Source: Metarhizium brunneum
Lineage: Eukaryota; Ascomycota; Sordariomycetes; Hypocreales; Clavicipitaceae
Assembly (NCBI RefSeq): GCF_013426205.1
Contig: NC_089424.1
Location: 2,728,001 to 2,792,000 of the forward strand
Direction: 5' to 3'
DNA: 64,000 nt
The position numbers and the translations under genes were made by a program. The notes below the pieces were generated by a model. That model saw nothing but the letters and a program-made list of their open reading frames with translations. It searched no databases and was not told the origin of the DNA. Positions 22,483 through 33,400 of the stretch are shown here, piece after piece. Every line of letters begins with the position of its first letter. Position 1 is the stretch's first letter.

Positions 22483-23177
22483 GGCGGTAGTTGAGTCGTC
22501 CTGCAATAATCTGTGAGGTATGTTACAACAATGGCGGCGTTGAAAGACGTGAAATTCCAAGATTTACATTTGTAGGTATTTCTTTCTACGCGTGAATACT
22601 TATGGTCAAATCCATCAAGACGGCCATGAGAGGTTCGACAGTTACACTAAACTGGCCAAATCCAAATCCAACGCTTCCGAATCGGGATTCACGAAGCTAT
22701 TCTATTGATTGTTGATGCTGGTGTAGGCCGGCACGTTCTTGCCACTGTGCATCTTTCAACATGGTTTCGCCCATGTCTCGAAAAACTGGATTTGGATGAT
22801 TGTACGTAACGGGTAGCCAAGGATGTGCTGCGCGACTTGCCTTGTCATTTGTCGTGTCGGAGCACTACCTATCTTGGAATTTGCGGGTACATATACACAT
22901 GCAACCAGATCCTTCCAGTCATCAGAATAGGTGACATCCGAATTAGGACTTATTCAGCGTCACATTTTCGTAAATTACCCTTCTGGTAATTCTCTTGGGA
23001 GCGAAGATTCCAAATTAGGCTGACCCATTTCTTGATAGGCAACCCTGGGAAAGCCCGTTTGTGAGTCGTCTAATAGCAACAACAGACAGGTTGGGTAGCG
23101 CTATTAGGAAAACCGTGAGTATGAAAATTTTATCGTGAACCTCTCATCACTTACGGTACACAACTCCATTTACCAAA
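22483..23177. promoter_or_regulatory. Divergent promoter between PKS relic and hydrolase
   Basis: About 0.7 kb without a gene, flanked by start codons pointing away from each other. It holds the palindrome CCGAATCGG at 22677-22685, the CCG/CGG half-site arrangement bound by Zn2Cys6 regulators, and a related TCCGAATTAGGA at about 22938. No cluster regulator gene is visible in the window, so the binding factor is unknown. Confidence 0.3.
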
Positions 23178-24077
23178 ATGAAAAGAATATTGGCACTCCA
23201 TGGCGTTGGTTCGTCAGCGGAAATATTGCGAGACCAGCTCACTCCTGTAGTGAGAGCCCTGAGCCAGAACTACGAGTTTGTCCATCTTGATGGCGCAGTT
23301 AGACGAGAAAGAGGGCCAGGAATGGCGCCGTACTATAACGGGCCGTTCTATTCTTACACGACGGGGTATACACCAGCGGAAATCCGTGATACTCTGGATG
23401 ATCTGAGTGATTTCATCCAAGATGATGGCCCGTTCGACGGGGTTATAGGCTTCAGCCAGGGTGCTTCTGTTGCAGCTTCCTATATTCTCGACCACCAGGC
23501 GCAGCATCCAGATAAGGCGCCTCCATTTGGATTCGCCATCTTCCTCTCATCCGTGGCAGCATTTTCACCGGATGATTTGCACTGTCTTCCAATCGTCCAG
23601 CGTTTGGTTCAGCAGAACTATGAAGCGGTGCACCATTTCCCTGATAAAATATCCAAGAAACTGGCCGTATCCGACAGTGTATTCGCTGAGTACCTCGCCA
23701 CCACCTTCAAGATGGCTCGAAAGATTGGAGCTACTATGCCCGACTATGACATTGCCTTCTTTAAACACCGAGATCCGCAAAAAGTGCCTCGCGTGTTGCA
23801 TCCCGCTTTGACAACGCATCGCATCCAGCTCCCGACGGTACATTTCACCGGGAAGAAAGATGATTTGCCCATGATGGAACAGTCTCGCTTGGTCATGGGC
23901 TTATGCGATCCAGCCATGGCGCGTGTGCATCAACACAGCGGTGGGCATGCTGCACCTTCGAAGAAACCAGATGTGGACCGACTGGTGGAAGCTATTGAAT
24001 GGGCTGTTACGGAAAGCGCCAACCAGGCCACCTTTCATGTGGCCTTGCGAAGGCTACCTACTCGAGGCTTGTTGTAG
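23178..24077 (+). CDS. FSH-type serine hydrolase of the cluster
   Basis: An intronless 299-residue alpha/beta-hydrolase of the FSH1 family. The first strand and oxyanion loop are KRILALHGVGSSAEI (residues 2-16). The nucleophile is Ser93 in FDGVIGFSQGASVA. The acid is Asp228 or Asp229 in VHFTGKKDDL, and the base is His257 in HSGGHAAP. All three parts are intact. FSH hydrolases encoded beside highly reducing polyketide synthases often release or trim the chain (LovG is the known example); here the partner synthase is broken, so the enzyme has lost its likely substrate in this strain or works on another product. The start follows ACCAAA and gives the expected N-terminus directly at the first beta strand. 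It is transcribed away from the PKS relic, sharing a 0.7-kb promoter region. Confidence 0.85.
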   Translation: MKRILALHGVGSSAEILRDQLTPVVRALSQNYEFVHLDGAVRRERGPGMAPYYNGPFYSYTTGYTPAEIRDTLDDLSDFIQDDGPFDGVIGFSQGASVAASYILDHQAQHPDKAPPFGFAIFLSSVAAFSPDDLHCLPIVQRLVQQNYEAVHHFPDKISKKLAVSDSVFAEYLATTFKMARKIGATMPDYDIAFFKHRDPQKVPRVLHPALTTHRIQLPTVHFTGKKDDLPMMEQSRLVMGLCDPAMARVHQHSGGHAAPSKKPDVDRLVEAIEWAVTESANQATFHVALRRLPTRGLL

Positions 24078-24409
24078 TTTTATAACCTCGTGTTGGTGTA
24101 ATTAAACATGTTGGGTCTCAAGATGCGGCAAAACCAAGGGTAGTCCTACTTAAATGGCCAGATTATAGATAGAGTTATATATTTGCTTCATTATGGCACC
24201 AACACCAAACTTGTCACATGAAAACATCTCAACTCCATTGTCCCCTGTCTTGGATATGGATGTGGCCTTTCCGCATCTAGTTATCATGGATCAATCTTCT
24301 GTCATTTTACTCTTGATTCGCTAAACCACTCTACTTCGCAGGCTTTGAATATGTGCAAAACTGGGTTGATGAGAGCCAAACCATCTCAGAACGGGGTGGA
24401 GATGTCATC
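24078..24409. other. Convergent intergenic
   Basis: Between the hydrolase and membrane-protein stops; no gene seen. Confidence 0.4.
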
Positions 24410-25550
24410 TCAAACCTTGGCCGCCATTGTCCAAGCCAATACTGCGCCGGGTGAAAACACAAAAGCAAGAGCAGCAAGGCCGCCAAAAGTTTTTCCAAGC
24501 TGGCATACCTGCGTATCTGCCCACGATAAAGTTGACAAGGTCTTGCCTGGGATACGACTACAGGTTGCTGAGCTCAATATGGCGGAAGCATACGGAACAA
24601 AGGCAGCCAGGATAACCCACCAATCGTTCTGTAAGAAGAGGTGGCAACCTTGGGCAATGACCGAAATGCTAGAGATATCCATACTAGTTGTCCACGGCCA
24701 GAAAATTCCAGTCAGAGTAACTGGTGCCAATGCCAAGGATGTAGCCAAAGCGTACAAGTGACCCAAAGCGGAACATGCCCCTGACAGATACAACGACCCT
24801 TTGACAAGCGGACCTATGTAGCTTCCGTCCAAAGGAATTCTGCGACATCGTTTGATCAGGACAGCTATGACTGGCTGCGCAAGTGCGAGGATGGTTGGAG
24901 TTGTTCGGTAGGATGCTATTAAGAATTGTCGTGTCTCGCTGGAGCAAGAGACGAACGCAGGGTAGATTAACCAGGCAGGTAACACGGCCGCGACTATGCT
25001 CGTATATAAAAGCGCCTCAGCATCCTCTGTAGACAGTTTCTTCATGTTTTTCTCTTTAATGCCCTCGTTTTTGAGTTGATGCAAGTGAGCAAAGCAGTAT
25101 AGCGGATAAACGAAAGCAGCGCCGTAGCTCTGGTTGAAAACACCCCAAAGGAGAGACTCTCTAGAATTTGGTCAATCTTGGTATATTTGAGACATTAGCT
25201 CTCACTTACATAATGTTCCACCATAACGGGCTTCCACCCAGCCACCCATGAGCGATGGTGCAGAAAGCGGTCGTCTGCATAGTGCTAAACAAGCTGACGA
25301 GCAGCGACCGGTACACAGGGTTTCTATCTCGAAGCAACGCATCGTAAAAAATCACGGGCGACAGTAAAAATTGATCGAGAAATGGGATCTTGGTGTAAAC
25401 TTTCTGGAGCAGATTGCCGTCTGGAAGCGTACCCGAAGCCTTTACAGCACCAAAAGCTGTCGCCGTGCCGTTTTTAACCAAGGAGCCCCAAAGTGCGTCA
25501 TAACCGACCGCAGCCAATCCGACAAAGTATGTATGCATATACCAGCTCAT
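24410..25550 (-). CDS. Polytopic membrane protein of the cluster
   Basis: Two exons, 25550-25210 and 25160-24410, with a 49-nt intron (GTAAGT to TTCTAG), give 363 residues; the join makes PLWWNIIESLLWGVFNQ. About seven or eight hydrophobic segments are visible, for example TYFVGLAAVGYDALWGSLV near the start, SLLVSLFSTMQTTAFCTIAH, SIVAAVLPAWLIYPAFV and FGGLAALAFVFSPGAVLAW at the end. There is no signature I can place: it lacks a clear UbiA aspartate motif and is longer than the seven-helix meroterpenoid cyclases. Similar uncharacterised multi-spanning proteins occur in fungal metabolite clusters. The position between hydrolase and cytochrome b5, and the apparently intact frame, suggest it belongs to this cluster; role unknown (cyclase, transporter or membrane scaffold are all possible). 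Confidence 0.7.
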
Positions 25551-25787
25551 TTCTGAGCAATATAGTTGGTAAATGATGTTACTTTCTCATCAAATATCGA
25601 CAGTAAAGAAGTGTTGGTAGGCTTCGAACCAACAAGTGATGAAGCTTGGTGTGCCAGTCTCGACGTAACGCTGGAACAATTGTGTGGGCGAGACACCGTA
25701 TTATAAGCAATTGAAAGCTCTCGCATGCACACATGTCCACTGTTTTCCTTATTGGGCAGCCCGCACTGTCTACTTAAACTATTGAGC

Positions 25788-26553
25788 CTACAAAGAATAA
25801 TACGGCGGGTACTCAAACACATCTTTGTAGTGAAATACACAGCGGCGAAACCAGGCGCTTGCTGCCGCTGCCAGAGCGCCGAACAATATCAAAGTTGCGA
25901 GAACGCCAGACTGAAAGCCTCCAAAGTCCAAGACACTGCCCAATTGAAATATGTAGTGGCGGAGAACTTTAACATACATGACAGGTATGAGTGTCAAGCC
26001 CAAGGTGGCCAAGCCGAGCCGTTTCCAGAGTTCTAGCTTCGTTTCAAGAAGCTGTGTCCTGTGCCACGCCACCTTGAAGAATGGTAGCCCTTCATTCTCA
26101 AACTCGTCTGACAAGATTTGCTTGCGCATTGTCCTCTTTTCACAAACTGACTGTGTGTTTTCGGTTAGGTAGTTGTCCACAAAACTAATTAAAAGTACCA
26201 AGAAGACGCTGCGATACTTACATATTCCGCCAGAGAACCAGTTTCAAACTTGACGAGGGTTTTAAAGGCGTCTTCAGAGTGACCGACAAACTCGAAGTCT
26301 CCTGTGGCATCGGTACCTGCCACCTCGAGCATCGCATCTTTTCCACCAGGGTGGTCGTCCAAATACCCCGAGACATCGTAGACTTCGACATTATCGTCAT
26401 GTCAGTCTAGTTTCTTCGGCTTCCCTGCTTGTGCTCGGTTGTAAAAAGCGTTTACTCACCTTTCCCGTGAATTACTACCCACAAATTGTCTACAGTGTTG
26501 TACTGCGCAACATCTTCCAATGTGTACTCTGCTAAGGTTTCTTTAGACTCCAT
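25788..26553 (-). CDS. Membrane-anchored cytochrome b5
   Basis: Three exons, 26553-26460, 26382-26222 and 26150-25788, total 618 nt, 205 residues. Introns of 77 nt (GTGAGT to AAG) and 71 nt (GTAAGT to ACAG) keep phase. Residues 1-85 form a cytochrome b5 domain: [31 protein letters not shown] with the first haem-ligand His in HPGG, and FEFVGHSEDA with the second His in VGHS. A charged linker (EKRTMRKQILSDEFENEG) leads to two hydrophobic segments, KRLGLATLGLTLIPVMYV and SGVLATLILFGALAAAASAW, so the haem domain should face the cytosol on the ER membrane. It probably supplies electrons to the P450 encoded head-to-head 0.46 kb away. Same strand as the membrane protein downstream. Confidence 0.85.
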
Positions 26554-27016
26554 GCCGGCGTTTGATGTTACCCAGATCGATTCAACTTTGGCTTAATCTT
26601 TCAACTGTCGAGTACTAAAAACGACAATGAGCCATTGCTCGATTCGCGTCCAAGAGCTCGGGCTAATGCCCAGTCAGGAAGCAATGTCTTATAAGTGCTG
26701 AAAAAGACCGGGGGTGTGGAAGTCGGACGACTGACCAACATGGCACTCGCCCAATTAGGCCACTGTACCAAGCCGGACATACCAAGAGCTCGCAAGGTCT
26801 TGGTTTTTGCTTTCTGAGGTCATATCCTTTCTAGGATAATATATATTACGTCAATCCTCATGGGTCAGATTGCCGGATACTACGTCCCTGACTCCATTCT
26901 TAGATCTTGGGCCTACTCCAACATCTCTATGGTAGATTGCCTTACGCAGCTCAGCTATTTTGGACCACAAGCAAATAGTTGAGTAAAATCACGAACTTAC
27001 AAAGAATTGCTCAAAA
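26554..27016. promoter_or_regulatory. Divergent promoter, cytochrome b5 / P450
   Basis: 463 bp between two outward-facing start codons, so the redox partners are likely co-regulated. Contains TATATATTA-type AT runs near 26840. No clear repeated factor site identified. Confidence 0.35.
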
Positions 27017-28747
27017 ATGGGAGTCAAAGAGTTCACCTTATTAGGCACAACGCAGTGTCAAAATGTCAAACTGGAGGTCGCATTATCCGACGAGATGAGT
27101 GATCTCAAATCCGATCTTGCCAATCTATTTGCTATTACCGACGCAACTGGTACGTTTTCTCACAACGAAATTCCAACGTAACGTACTAATCATAATCACA
27201 ATTTTGCAGCCATCTCACTTCACGGCTCAGCCGACATTCTCGAAACCATTGAAAATGTCATCGACCACCAAGGCAAGATCGGCCTCATGGTGGATGGGTC
27301 TCCAATTCGTGCACCACATGCTCCCAAAGAACTCCCTTTCCTCGGTAACCACTTCGAGATTTACCCAGACCACATGGGAAATCATGACCGTCTTTTCACA
27401 CAATATGGCAGCGTCATCAAGACGGTAAATATGGGAACAACAACTTATCTCACCAATAGCCCTTCTGTCTCGGAGGCCGCCTTGAGTGAAAGCGAATACT
27501 TCACCAAAACAACATCAGACCCATCACACCCTTTATACCACATGAGAGATAGTACGGCCCTCTTCATGTGTGACACATCGTCGCCTGCATTTCATCTCGC
27601 CCACAAGTTTATTCCGCCCAGCATGACTCCCAACGCCGTTCGCCAATACACACCAAACATGCAGCAAGCCATCGAGGAGTGCTTCTCTGTTTTTGACGAA
27701 CTAGACAGGCAGGACAAGGCTTTTCATGTATATCAGTACATGTTTAAGCTCGCCGGTCAGATCATCTATCGCATTGTGCTTGGTCTGGACGTCGGCCATT
27801 TCAAGACCATTGACACGCCTGCTCATGAAATTATCTACCTACTCGGGGAGTACATGCTGCTGATGAAAAAGACGTCTCTCAGCCCACAATGGTACAAATA
27901 CTTGCCATTTGGCGACCACCGCCGTCTCCAAGAGGTTAAAAAACGCGCGTGGGCTCTGGTCGATGAAGCCATTGACAATGCTGAGGTTGGCGGGGGCGGG
28001 AAAGACGCTCCCATTCAGGAGGTCGCCCTTGATTCTACTTGTATTGCAGATTACCTAAAACGTGCGGTGGACGATGAGGGCAACAAGCTTCCTCCGGAGT
28101 ATCGTCTCACAAATATTGTTGTGTTGATTGGTGCCGGATTCGTTACCAGCTCTTCACTGCTCTCGTGGATCATCTACGCCCTCGCAAAGTACCCAGGCAA
28201 TCAGGAACGGCTTGTACAAGAGCTCGTTGACCATGGTGGCTCGTCCACAAAAACCTGGTCCTACGATGAGATCAATTCTCTCCCCTTCTTAGATCACTTC
28301 GTCAAGGAGACTCACCGCCTGCACAACCCATCATTCCAAACGGCCCGCAACACGAAGAAGGACGTCATCGTCCCGGGAGGCTGGCAAATGCCAGCCGGCG
28401 CAATTGTCATCCCGACATTCCCATCTATCCACAAGAACAAAGACCATTGGGAGAACCCGGAGCGCTTCGATCCGGACCGCTGGGCCGACGATGCGACCAG
28501 CAAGAAGAGACACCGTCGGGCATTTACACCATTTGCCGCTGGACCCCGAGGCTGTGTGGGCCTCAATGTTGCAAAATTGGAGGCAAAATTGGCACTTGCA
28601 AATCTGGTGTATCGCTATCATTTTACCGACGCTAATAAGGAACCGATGCAGTATGATCCCGAGTTCCTTGTCATTCGGCCGTTGAACTGCTATGCAAGAG
28701 CCCGCAAGAGGACTAGTTGGCCGGCAAAGTTGCCGACAGGGGCTTGA
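27017..28747 (+). CDS. Cytochrome P450 with N-terminal extension
   Basis: Two exons, 27017-27149 and 27210-28747 (60-nt intron, GTACGT to GCAG, with TACTAAT branch), give 556 residues. Instead of a membrane anchor the first 75 residues form a small polar domain (KLEVALSDEMSDLKSDLANL, then ISLHGSADILETIENV) of a kind I recall in one fungal P450 group. The P450 proper begins at LPFLGNHFEIYPDH. The I-helix is IGAGFVTSSSLLSW (about 351-364), ExxR is ETHR (411-414), the PERF motif is ENPERFDPDRW, and the haem loop is FAAGPRGCVG with Cys493. All essential motifs are present. It is divergent from the cytochrome b5 gene and is the last cluster gene before the retrotransposon. The reaction is unknown; a hydroxylation or desaturation of the polyketide is the simple guess. 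Confidence 0.85.
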
Positions 28748-29229
28748 TATGATTCGCGAATCAGGTAGACCTTCAGCCACAAGGGAGTACTACTCCGTAG
28801 ATTAGATGAATCGTCATGTTTCTCGTGCAGCCTGATCTGTCCTCGCACTGCCTTTTAGTTCTCTCAATTCAACTTGAGCCCATACCCTATACCGGAGACA
28901 GTCACTGGATGATCCGCAATTCTGAAGCTCGCATTATTAATACATGATGACTACAAAATTCTGCTAGAGAGTCGAACACTCAACGACAACATCTTCTTCA
29001 ATTCTGTAGTACACCCAATAAACGTTCTACCCAGCTTTCCCATTTTTCCTTACTATTAGCTGACTCTATACAGTCATATATTAACTTTATTAATTAAGGC
29101 GCGAATATGACTAATAGCGGTGGCTTTATTAAAATCCCTACTAATAAAGAACAGAAACGTATAGACAAAGCGGCGCGAATGTCTAGGGAGAAACACGACG
29201 CTATAAAAAAGGCATAAGAGGCACGTAAA
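28748..29229. other. Intergenic and target of the gypsy insertion
   Basis: No gene in the first 300 bases. From about 29107 a lysine/alanine-rich frame (MTNSGGFIKIPTNKEQKRI) runs towards the insertion point and resumes at 37041, so the LTR element landed in an older repeat remnant, possibly the tail of a transposase. Confidence 0.4.
29225..29229. repeat. Target-site duplication GTAAA (left)
   Basis: The 5 bp before the left LTR are GTAAA, identical to the 5 bp after the right LTR (37041-37045). Five bases is the usual duplication size for Ty3/gypsy integrases. Confidence 0.9.
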
Positions 29230-29665
29230 TGTAACGGCTAAGGTTCCCAAGGGATAAACTAGTCGTAGTTTATGTTGGCAGAGCCACTAGGGCAGTCAAT
29301 CTGAGCAGTTGGGTGTTACGTTGGTAATAGGTCGTAGACCGTAACCAAGTGATCAGAGTCAAAGAGTTGTAAGCGAGGCTTATTCAATGTAATGATCTGT
29401 GTTGAAAGCTAAGGAGCTAGAGGCTATCTATGAAGCGAATTTGGGGGTCCCTATATACTACGGTTGCTAGTTATCGCGGAGGTGAGCATCCTCGATGCTC
29501 ACTTCCAAACACTGGTGAGCGTTGTGCATGCTCACTTATAATAACTGAGCGTCCTTCCCATTGGTCCTGTCGTGCCGACCAATGTTCCGTGGCCCGTCAT
29601 GCCTGTGCCGCCCGGCGGCTCCATGCAGCCGGCCCAACCTGCAGCCTACGTGCTGGGTCGTAACA
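29230..29665 (-). repeat. 3' LTR of the gypsy element (left)
   Basis: 436 bp, same sequence as 36605-37040. It begins TGTAACGGCT and ends GGTCGTAACA as read on the plus strand. Confidence 0.95.
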
Positions 29666-29670
29666 CGATG

Positions 29671-29681
29671 TCCCCTCTCCC
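29671..29681 (-). other. Polypurine tract
   Basis: On the minus strand GGGAGAGGGGA lies 5 bp inside the 3' LTR, the expected plus-strand DNA priming site; it confirms right-to-left transcription. Confidence 0.75.
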
Positions 29682-29793
29682 ATGGTCTTGTCCTCAAGAC
29701 CTAGGCCTTGTTTCATAAGTAGTTCCTCTGCCCTTTTCTTTTCGTTGGTAAGTTCCTCTTTCTTTTCATCCTTTGTGATGTCCTTCTGACGCC

Positions 29794-30439
29794 ATGTCCA
29801 GTCGTACCGTCGTTCCTCGTACCCGAAAGCGAAAAGATCCCTCGTTGAAGGCTCCTTCTACCTTACGGAACGATCGCTTGGCTGATTCCATTGAATCGTT
29901 TGGTTACGACGTCATGCCGTGTTCCTTTTGTTCCGCCCGTGGTCTTCGTTGCAAGATGATTGAGCGTTCCTCCAAGTGCGGGGAATGCGTGCGGCGGGGG
30001 CGTTCCTGTGATGCTTCTGGTGTCGCGATTAGCTCGCGTAGGTGTCCTTTTTGTGTGTCACTGTTTTTTGCTAATGAGTGTCCTTGTAGTTGGTCGCATT
30101 ATTTCCGAATCGAAACGTTTGGATCAGGAGGAAGAGAGAGCGGAAGAGCAAATGCTCAAGGCTCAGGCTGAGTTGAATGAAGCGCTGGCCCGTCTAGCGC
30201 GACTGCGCCGCCAAAAGCGGCAGTTGGTTACCAAGGGTCAACAAATGACTCGCTTGGGTCTGCAATCGCTGGATGAGTTGGAGGAGGAGGAGCGTCGCGA
30301 ATCCGAGGCTGTTATCGATGCGCAATCTCTAGGCGCTATTGACGTGTTGGATTGGAACGCTGTGTTTGGGGATGCCTTGTTGAATGCTGCTGGTGATACT
30401 GCCGTAATAGGTGCTGGCAATTCTTCAGGTGCTCCGTAG
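29794..30439 (+). CDS. Antisense accessory ORF of the gypsy element: zinc-cluster/coiled-coil protein
   Basis: Lies between the 3' LTR and pol, on the strand opposite gag-pol. Exons 29794-30037 and 30090-30439 (52-nt intron, GTAGGT, TGCTAATG branch, TGTAG) give 197 residues. A basic N-terminus (TRKRKD) precedes a six-cysteine motif, CSFCSARGLRC then KCGECVRRGRSC, spacing C-x2-C-x6-C-x8-C-x2-C-x6-C, which fits Zn(II)2Cys6 binuclear clusters of fungal DNA-binding proteins. Then comes a charged coiled coil (EEERAEEQMLKAQAELNEAL, LARLRRQKRQL) and an acidic tail (DELEEEERRESEAV). The end overlaps the convergent end of pol by about 100 bp. I recall similar ORFs in other hypocrealean gypsy elements. 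Role unknown: regulator of the element, capsid or nuclear factor are options. An intact frame in a young element suggests it is kept by selection. Confidence 0.7.
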
Positions 30440-33400
30440 GTTCCCATGTGTTTTCCTCGTCTCCATAGCTTTTCCATTTAATGAGATATTGGCGTGTTTT
30501 GTTTCTTGTCCTCATGTCTAAGATCCGTTCTACTTCATATTCCGTTTCGTTCATGACTTCGATGTCTTCTTCTGCTGGTGCATTGTTTGGTGCTTTCTCA
30601 AGAAGTGAAATGTGTACTATAGGATGATTCCTCATAGTCTTTGGTAATGAAAGTTCGTAGTTGTTTGTCGATATTCTTTTCTTGATAGCGAATGGTCCTA
30701 ATTTTTTGTAGTCCAATTTGTCGCTTGGTCGCGTTGTTTTGATGTTTCGTCGGAGTAGGTAGACCATGTCTCCCTCCCCAAAGATTGGTCCCTTCGATCT
30801 TTTACGATTATGGTATTGTGCCATTCTGTTTCGTACGAATTCCAATTCGTGTCGCATTTCTTCGTGCAATCTCTTCAGTTCATCTGCTTGCAGCATCGCT
30901 CGTTCTGCTTGCGGTCCTTCGCGCTGTGTTCGAAATACTTCGGGATTAAATCCGTAATTGGCGTAGGCTGGTGTTTGCTTTGTCGATTCTGATATCGAGC
31001 TATTGTAAGCCAATTGCGCTGTAGGTAACCATTTAACCCAATCGTCCTGTTGATGATTGATGTAACATCGTAGATACTGTTCAAGCGTCTGGTTCAATCT
31101 TTCCGTCTGTCCATCTGTCTGTGGATGGTATGCGGTGCTTAACTTGTGATTCGTTCCAAGTTGTGCCATAAGTGCTTGCCAAAACTTAGAAGTAAATGTA
31201 CTTCCTCTGTCCGATATGATTTCTTCTGGCAGTCCATGGTTACTTGCTATTGTTCGTAAGAACACATATGCAAGTTCTTCTGCATTGCTTGCTTCTCTGT
31301 ACGGTAAAAAGTATCCGTATTTTGTGAGTCTATCCGTGACCACGAATATGCTGTCATATTCCACGTTGGTCATTGGTTCTTTTGACATTGGTAGCTTCGT
31401 AATATGATCGAAAGCTATCGATTCCCATGGTCGTGTTGGTACTGGTAATGGTTGCAGTTCTCCGTATGGCTTATGTCGTGAAGCCTTACTTTTTCCGCAT
31501 TGTATGCATTCGTTGACAACCTTTTCGACCATTTTCTTGATTCCTGAGAAATCGTATTGTCGTCGTATCTTATCCAGTGTCTTGCGGATTCCTTGATGTC
31601 CGTAGACTGGATGTTCATGCATTTCTTTGATGCATTCTTCTTGTAATTCTGGTGGTATCCAGATTTTCTCTCCATACATTGGTACTCCTCCTGGGTGGCA
31701 TGTGCATCCCGTCGGTACGTCCCCAATGTGTTGTATATTGTCTGTTGCCCATTGGTGTATTTTGCCGTATACTGGGTCTTCTTTCTGTACTTTCAATATG
31801 GCATTCAGTTGTTTCTGCTGGAAATTGCCATTTTTATTGATCTCAAGGAGTGGTCCTGTTGCTGTAGGTACTCCTGTATCGTAGTCGCTTCTTCGACTTA
31901 GAGCGTCTGCTCGTCCGTTCTCGGATCCTTTTCGATGGATGATTTCGTAGTCGAATTCTGAAAGATATTCGGCCCATCGAATTTGTCGTCCATTCAATTG
32001 TTGCGTCGTCGCAAAATGAGAGATGTTCTTATGATCGGTATACACCTTAACTTTGTGTTTGCTTCCCATGAGATAGTGTCTAAATTCCTTGAAAGCATTG
32101 ATGATTGCTAGGAATTCTTTGTCGTAGATGGGGTAGTTGAGTTCTGCTCCATGAAGTTTCTTCGAGTAGAACGCAATAGGGTGTAGTTTTCCGTCATCGT
32201 CTCTTTGTCCAACTTGTGCTCCTAGAGCAAAGTCTGATGAGTCGGTTTCTAGTTCCGTTTCTTTTTCTGGGTCGAAGGTTCTCAAAACAGGTTCGGATGT
32301 GATGAGTTCTTTGATCTTGTCAAAGGCACATTGCGCCTCATCGTTCCAATTCCACTGCTTATCCTTCTTGGTGAGTTCATCCAAGGGTGCTGCGATTTCG
32401 CCGTAGCTCTTGATGAATCTCCTGTAATAGTTCGCAAAGCCTCTAAAGCTTTGTATGTCCTTGACATTCTTCGGTGTTGGCCAGTTCCTTACTGCCTCAA
32501 TCTTTGTCTTTTCCATTCGTATCTCGTTTGGTCGTATCGTGTGTCCTAGGAAGTCTACTTCCTGGGTATGGAATTTGCTTTTTGCTGGTTCCACTAGTAA
32601 CTTCGCGTCTTGTAGCGCTTGTAGTACCTTGTGTACATGTCTTTTGTGGTCTTCCAGGGTTTTTGAGAAGATCAGTATATCGTCCAGATACACTACCACA
32701 AAATTGTCCAAATATTTTCGTAGTACGCTGTTGATCATTCGTTGGAATGTCGCTGGTGCGTTGGTAAGCCCGAATGGCATTACCAGGTATTCGAATAGTC
32801 CGAACTTCGTTCTAAAGGCTGTCTTCCATTCATGGCCTTTCTTTATTCGAATCAAATTGTATGCTCCCTTCAGGTCCAAAGCGGTGAACCAATTCATTCC
32901 GTGCAATCGGTCCCGTAGTTCCGATATTAGTGGCAACGGTGTTCGATCCTTCATGGTAATCGCGTTCAATCGCCGATAGTCCACTACTAACCGCAGTTTC
33001 CCGTTTTTCTTTGGAACAAACATAACTGGGTATCCAGCTTCTGATGTGGATGCTCTGATGTAGCCTTTCGCTAACATCTCGTCGATGTACTCCCGTAGTG
33101 TTTCGAGTTCTCTTGCGTTTAAGTTGTAAATCTTATGGAATGTTGTCGACTTTCCGTCTATCAATTCAATCTGATGATCCCATTGGCTGTGTTCTGGTAA
33201 TCCGGTTTCTAATTCTTCTGCGAATAATTTTTCGTATTTCCGGTATTCCTTAGGGATATTCTTGAGTCTTTCTTCTTTCGTTATTGGGCTTTTGTCGTCT
33301 TTATCGTTCTCGTTCCTCTTTTCTCCTTCGAGTTTCTTGTTTGTGTTCGCGAGGTCTTTCCTTAAGGTGGCAATAACCTTTCGGATCTTGGCTTTTGTCT

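Noticed and set aside
24345..24761. 138-codon plus-strand frame
   Set aside because: Antisense to the second exon of the membrane protein, which has a clear intron and hydrophobic pattern.
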